From Catalimonadaceae bacterium JC749 (GTDB lineage: Bacteria; Bacteroidota; Bacteroidia; Cytophagales; Cyclobacteriaceae): a stretch of DNA of 64,000 nucleotides. Position 1 is the first letter of the stretch, and each line of letters starts with the position of its first letter. Where the stretch lies: contig JAJNNC010000005.1 in assembly GCA_021730635.1 (NCBI GenBank), forward strand, positions 186,001 through 250,000. Reading direction: 5' to 3'. The notes beneath the pieces were generated by a model. The model ran no database searches. It had not been told where the DNA came from and worked only from the letters and a program-made list of their open reading frames with translations. Both the position numbers and the translations under genes were made by a program. Of the stretch, positions 36,585-45,295 are shown in pieces.

Positions 36585-36959
36585 CTAGTCAAACTCACTG
36601 TCAGTCACCGTGGTGGAATAGAGTCCGTTGTTGTAGGTCCAGCTTTCGTTGCGTAGATAATCTCTGTGAGACAGCAGGGTATCGTATTGATAGACCTTCA
36701 TCGCATGGAGATCTTTGTTGACATCATCAAAATAAGGACCTCCGGCGTCTTCGCCTCCATGATTGGTTTCCAGGATTACAGCAGTAGAATCTCTTTTGAT
36801 GGTTTTGGTATAGTCGCCGTAAGAAACTTCATAGACTACTGTAATATCGGCATCACTTTGGTTCGTGACCTGATAGGTGTAGTCATAAGGATAGGTGCAG
36901 GAAGCGGAAAAGAAAAGCAGCCATGTGCTTGTCTTTGGACTGATCGATATTTTTTTCAT
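36585..36959 (-). CDS. Small lipoprotein, function unknown
   Basis: A 124-residue protein with a short hydrophobic N-terminus and a probable lipobox at FFSASC. The mature part is a single beta domain (YTYQVTNQSDADITVVYEV, TAVILETNHGG, MKVYQYDTLLSHRDYLRNESWTY). It resembles small Bacteroidota lipoproteins of unknown role. It is in line with the 36527 membrane-protein gene. Confidence 0.55.
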   Translation of the reverse strand: MKKISISPKTSTWLLFFSASCTYPYDYTYQVTNQSDADITVVYEVSYGDYTKTIKRDSTAVILETNHGGEDAGGPYFDDVNKDLHAMKVYQYDTLLSHRDYLRNESWTYNNGLYSTTVTDSEFD

Positions 36960-37110
36960 AGTAACTGGCTTACATCTACTTTTGCTCGCTCATTGCGCCA
37001 TTGTCAGTAGGTGCCATCTTAAATATAAAAAAAAAGCCATAGGTTTCCTATCGGTATGGGCTACTATACTCGCTTTTTTCCGGGCCATACGAATCCTATA
37101 GCGGTAGAAA

Positions 37111-37139
37111 AAAGAAAAAACCATCACTGAGGGTGATGG
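37111..37139 (-). terminator. Intrinsic terminator for the aminotransferase gene
   Basis: A 7-bp stem (CCATCAC at 37121-37127 with GTGATGG at 37133-37139), followed on the minus strand by TTTTTTCTTTTTTC. It lies 63 bases past the stop at 37203. Confidence 0.75.
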
Positions 37140-37202
37140 CATTTCTGTAAAACAAAATGGCTATTAGCATATTTGGACAAGTATTCAAACAATCAAAATG
37201 CC

Positions 37203-38357
37203 TTAAGAAATCTGCTGGAAAGCGTCGGCAAAGAGTTCCATATCTTTTTTAGTGCCGATACTGACCCTGCAGTAGTGCTGGTCGCGGTAGAAAATCCGCT
37301 TTAAACCCACGCCCCGCTTCATCATCTCCATCACAAAGCGGTCACCCTCCATACGAATGGGGAACAGCACAAAATTGGTATCTGAGGGAATATATTCGTA
37401 TCCGTTATCCGAAAGAATGCTATAGAGCATCTCTTTGGATTCCTTGTTCATCTTCCGGCTATACTGCATAAATTCAGGGTCTTCCAGGGTAGCAATAGCG
37501 CCAACCACGCCGGGGCGGCTCATACCGTTGCCGTCGGTGCCGTACTTTTTCAAGGCTTTGATATTGTCCGGATGGGCAATACAATACCCGATTCGCATAC
37601 CGGCCATGGCATGCACTTTAGAGAAAGTACGAGCCACCATCACGTTTTTGCCCTGTTTGACCAGGCCGATCATGGTTTCCGTTTCCGGTTTTTCCTGATA
37701 ATCCAGGTAAGCTTCATCCACAAACACCGGCTTTTTGGCAGAAGCTGCTTCACAAAACGCTTTAATCTGAGAAGTCTTGGCTTTGACACCGGTAGGGTTA
37801 TTCGGATTGCACAGGTAAATCAGATTGATATCTGCCTTTACGGCTTCCAGCATACGGTCAAAATCATAGTCATACTGCGGGGTAAGCGGCACGGTGACCA
37901 GTGTAGCCCCATAATCTTCACAGGCCCGCCGGATCAAAGACATATAGGTAAGGTCTGCCGACAGGATCTGGTGTCCCTTCTGGCCGAAATGCTGGGCAGC
38001 GGCCATCAGCAGTTCGGTAGAACCGGCTCCCAGCATCACATGGTCTTCCGGCACTTCCCACTGGTTGGCAATCATCTTTCTGAGCTGATCGCTGCTTAAT
38101 TTAGGATACATCCAACTATCCTTGATGGCCTCGCACATGGCTTGCTGTGCTTTGGGAGAGGGTCCGAAAGGATTTTCGTTGGAGGTAAGCCGGGCTTTCA
38201 TATTGGTGAAATCCCAGGGTGATTTTTCCATCGGGGTAAAGGTCGTACTGATCAGGTCAGGGGTATATTCGGCATACACTTTTTGCCCCATGACCAGGGC
38301 ACCTGCCATCAGGGCAGATGACTTGAACCAGGTTCGGCGGTTGATAGATTTGTTCAT
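37203..38357 (-). CDS. Exported class I/II aminotransferase (HisC-like) with Tat signal
   Basis: A 384-residue PLP enzyme of the histidinol-phosphate aminotransferase type: SNENPFGPSPKA, LGAGSTELL, CNPNNPTGVK, FVDEAYLDY, the cofactor Lys (about 247) in ARTFSKVHAMAGMRIGY, and CRVSIGTKKDM. Unusually it begins NRRTWFKSSALMAGALVMG, a twin-arginine-type signal, so it is probably exported after folding with PLP. True HisC is cytoplasmic. Its substrate in the periplasm is unknown. It is single, with its own terminator. Confidence 0.85.
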   Translation of the reverse strand: MNKSINRRTWFKSSALMAGALVMGQKVYAEYTPDLISTTFTPMEKSPWDFTNMKARLTSNENPFGPSPKAQQAMCEAIKDSWMYPKLSSDQLRKMIANQWEVPEDHVMLGAGSTELLMAAAQHFGQKGHQILSADLTYMSLIRRACEDYGATLVTVPLTPQYDYDFDRMLEAVKADINLIYLCNPNNPTGVKAKTSQIKAFCEAASAKKPVFVDEAYLDYQEKPETETMIGLVKQGKNVMVARTFSKVHAMAGMRIGYCIAHPDNIKALKKYGTDGNGMSRPGVVGAIATLEDPEFMQYSRKMNKESKEMLYSILSDNGYEYIPSDTNFVLFPIRMEGDRFVMEMMKRGVGLKRIFYRDQHYCRVSIGTKKDMELFADAFQQIS

Positions 38358-38643
38358 AGCGATCAGGGTTGATAGAAAAAAAATACTGATCGCTAATTAA
38401 CAAAATAATATTTTAAAAAATCAAATTTTATCAGAATAAATTAATAATAATATAGATAAAGATAGGAAGAAAGGGGAAGTATAAGCCTGAAAAACAAATA
38501 TTTATAGATTTTGGGATTTGTAAATGATTGCTACTTTAAAAAGTAACTTTTATATGTATTCTGTAATTGGAGCTCATTTAAATATTTTGTTTTACAAACC
38601 TTAGCTTATGGGTAATATCCTTAGGCTATGTCACCTTTTGTTC

Positions 38644-38749
38644 TTGTTCATTTTTTTCTTGACAAAAAAACGAACCAAAAAAGTCAAGAAAATTTAAAGC
38701 TTCTTCACGCAAGGCCAGCGCACCCTCGCTAAATTTTCGGCCAACACAC
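38644..38749 (+). repeat. Left 106-bp inverted repeat flanking the AlbA_2 gene
   Basis: This copy is the reverse complement of 39824-39929 with about six mismatches. The outer 69 bases (38644-38712) are identical. Inside it, TTTTCTTGAC and GTCAAGAAAA form an imperfectly looped hairpin around CGAACC. The rest of 38358-38825 is AT-rich with no gene seen. Confidence 0.9.
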
Positions 38750-38825
38750 ATAAAACGTATACATCAAAATTAATACAAGCTAATGTCTTAATGATTTGCA
38801 TAAAATTATTAAAAGGTTGAGAAGA

Positions 38826-39770
38826 CTACCATTTTGATTGTTTAATTAATTCGGAAGTTATTACTTCACCATTTGCTAATCTAAACTCAATTGGTTTGTG
38901 CATAAGGTTATTTTTTTCGCGAGCTAACTCTTGTTTCTTCTCTGCTATATCAATTCCTTCAAAAGGAATTGAAAACAAAGTGACTGACCCATTCCATATT
39001 TCACCGCTCTTGATTAAGATGTTTCTTGCATGTAAACTATTCAAAGTATTTAGGTATATTATGTCATGATTGTCTGGATTATGATCAAAATGTATCTTCA
39101 GCCTAATGGAATTAATGGCTACTGGCCTTCTGCCAACGTTTTCTAGAGTTAAATGAAAAGTGAGGATGATTCTACTCTTACTATCAACATTGAAGGCAAC
39201 AGAATTTATGTGGTAATTGGAGTAGATTTTATACTCTGGTATAACATTTTTTCTGTCATAATACATTAATTCCAGATCATGTTTAGAAGCAGGAAAGGTC
39301 CCGGAGATTTTGCGAACAAAAACTCTATTTTGCTCATCGCGCAAAGTTCCATCCTTATTTAATGTCTGGTAAAGTTTAATGACATGTGGTTTGTCAATGG
39401 AGGGTGGTATATGTAGTACACTTAATGAATGGTTATCAATTTGAATGTCATAATAATTTATATGAAATAAACTGTCTACTTTTTTTATTATAAGGTTCAT
39501 CAAATCTGATGAATCCCGCAAACCACATTCTGAAAAGAAAGTATCTCTAAAAGATTTATCTTTTTCATCATATCCGATAATTATATAGCCATCCAGGCCA
39601 AAACTATTGGCAATAGCAGAGGTGTCCTTTAGAAACTCATTAATGCCAGAAGTCGTTTTAAGGTCATACCAGTTTCTTTTAAAATCAAGTTTAGGGTTTT
39701 CCTTCTCTAATCCTTCGATGGATTGTTTGATATATGAATTTACGATTTGTTTTATTTGGTCTTCTGTCAT
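38826..39770 (-). CDS. Schlafen/AlbA_2-domain protein with novel C-terminal beta domain
   Basis: A 314-residue protein. The N-terminal half matches the AlbA_2 (Schlafen) fold: LDFKRNW (usually ELKR), FLKDTSAIANSFGLDGYIIIGYDE, then the RVFVRKISGTFPAS segment near residue 155. Such domains bind or cut nucleic acids and are frequent in phage-defence genes. Residues about 171-314 are a beta-rich unknown domain (AFNVDSKSRIILTFHLTLENVGRRPVAINSIRL). The gene is AT-rich, uses rarer codons than its neighbours, and lies alone between 106-bp inverted repeats, suggesting a transferred cassette. Confidence 0.75.
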   Translation of the reverse strand: MTEDQIKQIVNSYIKQSIEGLEKENPKLDFKRNWYDLKTTSGINEFLKDTSAIANSFGLDGYIIIGYDEKDKSFRDTFFSECGLRDSSDLMNLIIKKVDSLFHINYYDIQIDNHSLSVLHIPPSIDKPHVIKLYQTLNKDGTLRDEQNRVFVRKISGTFPASKHDLELMYYDRKNVIPEYKIYSNYHINSVAFNVDSKSRIILTFHLTLENVGRRPVAINSIRLKIHFDHNPDNHDIIYLNTLNSLHARNILIKSGEIWNGSVTLFSIPFEGIDIAEKKQELAREKNNLMHKPIEFRLANGEVITSELIKQSKW

Positions 39771-39823
39771 TTTAAAATGCCAATGTTGAGGTTGCTTTAA
39801 TTTTTAAAATAGTCACTTTTACA

Positions 39824-39929
39824 GTGCGTGGGGCGAAAATTTAGCGAGGGTGTGGTGGCTTTGCGTGAAGAAGCTTTAAATTTTCTTGACTTTTTTGGTT
39901 CGTTTTTTTGTCAAGAAAAAAATGAACAA
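39824..39929 (-). repeat. Right 106-bp inverted repeat flanking the AlbA_2 gene
   Basis: Reverse complement of 38644-38749, ending 54 bp upstream of the AlbA_2 start. The whole unit is 1286 bp. No target duplication outside the repeats was found. The rest of 39771-40319 has no gene; it holds one 26-bp direct repeat (40107-40132). Confidence 0.9.
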
Positions 39930-40106
39930 AGCAGTAAGGCAATATTAAACTATAACCTTTCATATGGGCTAGGATGTTTATTTCCAAATTTTTAAAGATG
40001 CTATATAGCCATTTTAGCATACCATAAAATATAGTGAAAATACATCAGAATAGGTGAGATGTTGGATTAAACTCAGTATGAGGCTGGATTCTTCCTGTGG
40101 CATTGG

Positions 40107-40132
40107 GGTTTCTTTTGATTTCTGACGTGGGT
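40107..40132. repeat. 26-bp direct repeat, copy 1
   Basis: Starts GGTTTCTTTT and ends GACGTGGGT; identical over 26 bases to 43017-43042 and in the same orientation. The match stops at both ends. The two copies bracket the T9SS propeller gene. Confidence 0.85.
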
Positions 40133-40319
40133 GTGGAAACTACTTAGAAATTTATGTTTATTTGATTTTGCAAATAGTTAATAATCAATTTGGTATTTTA
40201 ACATGCTATGGATTTGTAGATAAATATGACAAATTATCACAAATCCACAGCCTACTAAAAGCAATTTTCCAAGATTATTTAACAAGAACTATTGAAGTGT
40301 ATTGCTTTACCTTCACATT

Positions 40320-42644
40320 TTACTCTATAATCAAACGTTTGATCTCTATAGCATCCGGGTAAACAATCTTTAAGTAGTAGAATCCTTTTTTATAGTGACT
40401 CAAATCCAGTTGTTCTACAGCATGTTCACTTACCTTTTGGGATAAAAGTACCTGACCTGTAAAATCCAGTAAAATCATTTCAGCATCTTTGAGTGTAGCC
40501 TTGTACCTGATGTTGACAATATCTTTGCTAGGTACCGGAAAAACCTCTACAGTAGATGTCTCTTTAGAAGTATCTCCTACGATAGAGAAATGGATGAATG
40601 AAGGCGTACCAATCTTGTTTCTGAGTAAAGGGTAAACACTAAGCAAATAGTTTCCTGGTTCAAAATGTTCTCCCACATAATCTTTGGTAGTACTATTTGC
40701 TATAGGATTATCACCAAATAAAGCGTAAGGCTTATGCTTTTCTACAAGAAGATGCTCAAATGGACCAACAAGATCAAACTCTACAGCTCCCAAATTTGGA
40801 GGTGTAGTATTGGCTCTGATGCTAAGCGTTGGATTGCCCAGGGTTGTAAGATCAATGATATCTCCATCTTTTAAAGTGGCTATGTCTGTATCAGTATCAG
40901 CATTTACCAGCGTAAAGCTTTTAATTGCTAAATTATAGACAATACTAAAAGAAATTTTATAAGTGGCGCCAGTTTTACCATTCAGATAAGGAGTAGCATG
41001 CATGCTATAACTCCCTATTGGCCATTGTTTTCCTGTATAGTCTCTTTTATTGCTACCAGCTTTTAATGCATCTCCAAATAAAGTATAAGGTTTAAAATTC
41101 TCCAGTTGCGTATGGCTGACAGGACCCTGGATCTCCAGTTTTATACTATCTACTGTTGTTGGCACGGTAGTAGCCCTCACAGAAAGTCTGGGATTTCCAA
41201 TTTCAGAAAGTTTAACGATGGATTCGTCACTGAGTAGGCCTATATCCTGATCAGTATTTGCATTGACCAAAATCAGACTTTTGGTATAAAAAGCATCTTC
41301 ATGAATGGAGACTATCCAATAATCTCGGTCACCTTTGCTGTTTTCTGATTTATCCCCTGAGGCAGGTGAATTAGACCATCCGGTAAGTAAGTAATTACCA
41401 TTAGGAGCAAGCAATAAACTGTAGGGACTATCAAAATCAGTACCTCCCAAAGTCTTATCCCAAAGTTTATTGCCATTGGTATCTACTTTAACTATCCAGA
41501 AATCAGCGCTGCCTTTACTATCTTCACTTTTGTCTCCTGAGACATTAGAGTCAGAATATCCGGCTAGCATATAAGCACCATCTTTAGTCGCTATGATACC
41601 AGTTCGAGGTATGTCATTGACCAGGCCTCCCAAAGTTTTATCCCATATCTTATTTCCATTTGAGTCTACTTTGACAATCCAATAATCTGGACCACCTACG
41701 CTATAGCTATCCTCACTTTTGTCGCCTGAAGCATCTGAGATTGACTCACCAGCCAAGAGGTAGGCTCCATCAATTGTGGAGATTGCATTGATCAGATAAT
41801 CAGACCAGCTACCACCCAGTGTTTTATCCCATATTTTATTACCAAGGGAATCTGTTTTTACTAGCCAATAATCAGAGTCACCTTTACTGTCTTCACTTTT
41901 ATCTCCGGAGGTGTTGGATGTGGACCAGCCTGTAATAAGATAGCCGCCATCAATAGATAGAATAACGTCAGTGGCCACATCGAAGTTACTGCCTCCAAAA
42001 GTCTTATCCCATAGTTTATTGCCATTAGCATCTATCTTCACCAACCAATAATCAGTGAAACCTCTATTGATCTCTGTTTTATCACCTGATGCAGTAGAAT
42101 AAGAATTTCCTACCAGTAGATAGCCTCCATCTGCAGTAGGGGTTATCCTATTAACGCCGTCATTACTGTTACCACCTATAGTTTTATCCCAAAGTTTGTT
42201 ACCAACGGAATCAATCTTAATAATCCATATATCAGTTTCTCCTTTGCTGTTTTCACTTTTATCTCCGGAAGCGTTAGAACTAGAATACCCTGCTAATATA
42301 TAGCCCCCATCTGCAGTAGTAGTGATATCTGATAGGTAATCCTCAACGTTGCTGCCAAAGGTTTTATCCCAAAGTTTATTGCCGAGAGAATCAATTTTAA
42401 TGATCCAATAATCATAGTTTCCTTTGCTATCCTCACTTTTATCAGAAGAGGAGTTTGAGAGAGAAATACCAGCGACTAAGAAACCTCCATCACTAGTAGC
42501 AATGGCATCAATAGGTTCATCAGAGGAATCACCTCCATAAGTCTTATCCCATTGGACAGATACTTGTGCAGTAGCATAGAAGTTATTAACCTGGAGGCAA
42601 TAGATCCCTAACAGTGATATAACGATGCAAAATGAGTGTTTCAT
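40320..42644 (-). CDS. T9SS-secreted seven-bladed propeller protein
   Basis: A 774-residue protein with a signal peptide (to about residue 27). Residues about 30-458 hold seven near-identical repeats of about 61 residues: WDKT.GG, then DGGY-L-G, SGDKSE.SKG and DYWI-K-D-GNK, one per propeller blade. Two further copies of a roughly 115-residue module follow (LVNANTDQDI ... PYTLFGD and LVNADTDTDI ... PYALFGD). The last 75 residues are a type A T9SS sorting domain (VFPVPSKDIVNIRY, LLDFTGQVLLS, GFYYLKI). It is therefore exported to the cell surface or medium; probably a binding or adhesion protein. Confidence 0.88.
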   Translation of the reverse strand: MKHSFCIVISLLGIYCLQVNNFYATAQVSVQWDKTYGGDSSDEPIDAIATSDGGFLVAGISLSNSSSDKSEDSKGNYDYWIIKIDSLGNKLWDKTFGSNVEDYLSDITTTADGGYILAGYSSSNASGDKSENSKGETDIWIIKIDSVGNKLWDKTIGGNSNDGVNRITPTADGGYLLVGNSYSTASGDKTEINRGFTDYWLVKIDANGNKLWDKTFGGSNFDVATDVILSIDGGYLITGWSTSNTSGDKSEDSKGDSDYWLVKTDSLGNKIWDKTLGGSWSDYLINAISTIDGAYLLAGESISDASGDKSEDSYSVGGPDYWIVKVDSNGNKIWDKTLGGLVNDIPRTGIIATKDGAYMLAGYSDSNVSGDKSEDSKGSADFWIVKVDTNGNKLWDKTLGGTDFDSPYSLLLAPNGNYLLTGWSNSPASGDKSENSKGDRDYWIVSIHEDAFYTKSLILVNANTDQDIGLLSDESIVKLSEIGNPRLSVRATTVPTTVDSIKLEIQGPVSHTQLENFKPYTLFGDALKAGSNKRDYTGKQWPIGSYSMHATPYLNGKTGATYKISFSIVYNLAIKSFTLVNADTDTDIATLKDGDIIDLTTLGNPTLSIRANTTPPNLGAVEFDLVGPFEHLLVEKHKPYALFGDNPIANSTTKDYVGEHFEPGNYLLSVYPLLRNKIGTPSFIHFSIVGDTSKETSTVEVFPVPSKDIVNIRYKATLKDAEMILLDFTGQVLLSQKVSEHAVEQLDLSHYKKGFYYLKIVYPDAIEIKRLIIE

Positions 42645-43016
42645 GAGGTTGTTGTTTAGATTGTAAAGTTTTTGAATAGAGATAATGAATAATCTTCTTG
42701 AATAGAATAATATTCAGGCTTAGAAAAGTAGATGAAAGTTCATCCTGCTATCAAGAAAAAAATAGTATCAGAGATCGTCAGAGATGGTAATTAGTAACAA
42801 ATAAATCTATCTAAGAAAATATAGATATACAAGCAGTCATGAAAGATTATTTTAGAGATAATGGAGATCATTATGGATAATTAGAATAGGCAGTCATGTT
42901 ACATTAATAAATTATTTCTTTTATGTCTAAAAGAAAAGATAGATAAATAAGAAGGTACTCCTTTTAAGCCGCAAGGCGGAAGTAACTTCCGCTTTAGTAG
43001 TAGGTATTGTAGGGTT

Positions 43017-43042
43017 GGTTTCTTTTGATTTCTGACGTGGGT
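43017..43042. repeat. 26-bp direct repeat, copy 2
   Basis: Second copy of the 40107-40132 repeat, 2910 bp away, upstream of the propeller gene. Apart from this repeat and a candidate small RNA, 42645-43462 holds no gene I can support; a GCGGAAG-TAA-CTTCCGC hairpin lies near 42976. Confidence 0.85.
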
Positions 43043-43085
43043 AAGGGATCGGCTTTTTCCAGTTTTCTGCCAAGCCTTCTCTTAT

Positions 43086-43204
43086 TATCTTTGAATAGTG
43101 TTAGTCAACTGTTCTCTATACGAAGTATTGTCTACGAGACCGTTTGAAGGATGGCATTAGAAAATTGGGTTTAAGCCTGTTGCTTCGGTGGCAGGCTTTT
43201 TTTT
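43086..43204 (+). ncRNA. Candidate small RNA (promoter box to terminator, no ORF)
   Basis: A TATCTTTG box (exact TAnnTTTG) at 43086-43093 is followed about 80 bases later by a good intrinsic terminator: AAGCCTG (43173-43179), loop region with TTCG, CAGGCTT (43192-43198) and a run of T to 43204. No start codon or frame explains it. The predicted transcript is about 105 nt. The -33 element is weak, so the call is tentative; the hairpin could also be a relic. Confidence 0.3.
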
Positions 43205-43462
43205 GTGTGAATAATCCCTGAAAACGCCCCGTATTATGAGCGAAAAAGCTCAAGAGAAAGATAAAATTCCTCAAGAACTTTTTTAAAAAGCTTTAGACCG
43301 TTCCAAAAAATTCTTTTGAGCTTTTGGAAAAAGGTGCTTATTCTTTTATCATCTTCCTTCTGGCCTGTTGCCTAATGGTTTGCTTTCAGGGTGACCGTTA
43401 GGCTGGTATGCCTGCTGGCTTTCTCCTCATGTGAGATTGTACATCAACTTTTCAGAAAAAAA

Positions 43463-44089
43463 CTATTGCGCTTCGCTTTTAAACTCGTTCAAAATCTCCT
43501 GAAGCTGATGGAGCGGCTGTTCAAAGTTTTTCCTGTTCTCTGATCGCAGAGCTAGCAGACAGGATATCAGGGTGATCACCAAGGTGATGCCAGCGCCCCA
43601 AGGGTGGGCTGCAACGCCTCCCGGTACATACAATTTGAACACAAGGAAAACACCGATGACAGCACTCAGAGGTATCAGCATCAGCTCATAACGTTTTTTG
43701 AACCGGTAAAAGCTGTCTAACAGGGTATAACGCCGCGACACATATTGATACAGGGATGTGCCTGTACTGTCGGTAGGTCTTGTTTTGGCGATGCTTTTAA
43801 ACTTCCTCATGAGCATCACCGTAAAGGGAAGATACAGCAAAATACCGACTAGGCTAAACCTCAGTATCTCCGGATCAGACCAGTACTTAACGATCACATG
43901 ACTTAACAAGGCGTACACTATGAGTTGAAGCGTAAAAGACGCCCAGAAATAGCGCATGGCCATATTAGTTGGCTTCTTCACTCTGGCTTTAATGATTTTC
44001 TCCAGCGATGCCTGGTCATAACCTGGTGGGGGGATAAGCGTTTTCTGGCCTTCTTCCCACTTATTCTTTAATTCTTCAAGTATTGTCAT
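43463..44089 (-). CDS. Membrane protein coupled to an ECF sigma factor, putative anti-sigma partner
   Basis: A 208-residue protein with an N-terminal cytoplasmic segment (LEELKNKWEEGQKTLI), four membrane helices arranged in two pairs (about 46-66 and 77-93; 135-153 and 163-180) and a charged tail. It overlaps the sigma gene by 14 bases. Position and layout suggest an anti-sigma or sensor partner, but there is no zinc-finger anti-sigma motif, so this is inference from context. Confidence 0.65.
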   Translation of the reverse strand: MTILEELKNKWEEGQKTLIPPPGYDQASLEKIIKARVKKPTNMAMRYFWASFTLQLIVYALLSHVIVKYWSDPEILRFSLVGILLYLPFTVMLMRKFKSIAKTRPTDSTGTSLYQYVSRRYTLLDSFYRFKKRYELMLIPLSAVIGVFLVFKLYVPGGVAAHPWGAGITLVITLISCLLALRSENRKNFEQPLHQLQEILNEFKSEAQ

Positions 44090-44594
44090 AGGTAATGGAT
44101 TTATATTTGTTTTTCAAAAGTATTTCAAGCTCCTTTTTTATTCTCACCAGCCGGACACTCACATTGGATGTAGAAAGCCCCACTATGGCTGCGATCTCCT
44201 CATAACGCATGTTCTCCAGGTACAATAGCACGATGGCTTTGTTCACAGGAGACAAGGTGGCAATGGCATCAAAAAGCAGGGTGATGGCTTCCTGTTTGTT
44301 CTCAGAAGGTTGCTCCGGAATTTGAAGATGCCCCGTCGATAGCGATTCTATTTTTGTTTTCCGATGCTTTCTCCTATAGGTGAGCGCTGTATTCAGGCAA
44401 ACGCTGTACATCCAGGTAGAAAATTTGGAGCGCCCATCAAAATGAGGGTATGACCGCCAGAGCTGGTACATCATCTCCTGCAACACATCTTCTTGGTCCG
44501 TAGCATCCGGGAAATAAACCCTACACACCTTGTGCGCAATGCCCATGTTTTCATTGATGAGCTGTAGGAAAGGGCCATTGATAGGATCAGACAT
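44076..44594 (-). CDS. ECF-type RNA polymerase sigma factor
   Basis: A 172-residue sigma factor: region 2 DQEDVLQEMMYQLWRSYPHFDGRSKFSTWMYSVCLNTAL and region 4 LSPVNKAIVLLYLENMRYEEIAAIVGLSTSNVSVRLVRIKK. It is a SigW/RpoE-like ECF protein. It is translationally coupled to the membrane protein gene at 43463-44089, the usual sigma/regulator order. The target genes are unknown. Confidence 0.92.
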   Translation of the reverse strand: MSDPINGPFLQLINENMGIAHKVCRVYFPDATDQEDVLQEMMYQLWRSYPHFDGRSKFSTWMYSVCLNTALTYRRKHRKTKIESLSTGHLQIPEQPSENKQEAITLLFDAIATLSPVNKAIVLLYLENMRYEEIAAIVGLSTSNVSVRLVRIKKELEILLKNKYKSITYDNT

Positions 44595-44669
44595 CTTAAT
44601 AATTTTTATTACAATCTATTGTATTAGTAACAGGCAAGGCTGAATCACTACATTTTTTTTATATTTTTT

Positions 44670-44733
44670 GAAGGATTGAAGGAGAGAAGGACTGAAGGGG
44701 TGAAGGACAGAAGGAGTGAGGGGTTGAGGGAGA
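44670..44733. repeat. Degenerate 8-bp tandem repeat (GAAGGANT), eight units
   Basis: Eight consecutive 8-base units (GAAGGATT, GAAGGAGA, GAAGGACT, GAAGGGGT and so on), purine-rich, upstream of the sigma gene. The rest of 44595-44961 shows no gene. Confidence 0.8.
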
Positions 44734-44961
44734 CTAAGCATGTTGGTTTGGCAGCGGTGACGTTACCTGGTATTGCTTATTCATTTTCATGGATGTAACT
44801 CAAGATATCAGGGTTTAAGTGGTCATCTCTGAGATACAGCATATGCTGAACTTGCTTTGGGGCTTGATCCTAAGAGGTACGTTCTACTAATGGATAAAAT
44901 GTTGGTGATCTGCTTGATGGGATTCAGGTATTCTGTATGTGTCGTTTTTTTATCCGACTGC

Positions 44962-45186
44962 CTAGGAAGGTACTTTTTGTCTTCTTCCGATCGTCAGATA
45001 AAGAACAGGACCTAGAAACGGAACAAAAATAATGACCAATGCCCAAATTAGTTTATTGATGCTTTCGGTAAACCTGCTTTGTAACAAGTCGATGAGTGCC
45101 CAAATCCATAATACAGCGGGAAGTAGGAGTAGTAAGATTTCCCATCCGCCCAATCCGCCGATAAACAGTAAAATATTGCTTTTCAT
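44962..45186 (-). CDS. PLDc_N-domain small membrane protein
   Basis: A 74-residue protein with two membrane helices and the PLDc_N pattern: W-x-L-I-D-L (WIWALIDLLQSRF), then KLIWALVIIFVPFLGPVLYLTIGRR. Free-standing PLDc_N proteins are common and of unknown function, perhaps membrane stress. Monocistronic. Confidence 0.8.
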   Translation of the reverse strand: MKSNILLFIGGLGGWEILLLLLPAVLWIWALIDLLQSRFTESINKLIWALVIIFVPFLGPVLYLTIGRRQKVPS

Positions 45187-45295
45187 GTGAGTCGTTTATG
45201 TTAATGATTAGTGGTTAGTATTATATTATATTTTTAGGGCTTGCATCAATACCTGTTTTTTAAAGGATAATAGTTTAGCCTTCCCTTTAATACTG

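Noticed and set aside
38644-39929. The inverted-repeat unit as an ordinary insertion sequence
   Set aside because: No transposase, no target duplication, and the repeats are longer than usual IS ends; described as a cassette instead.
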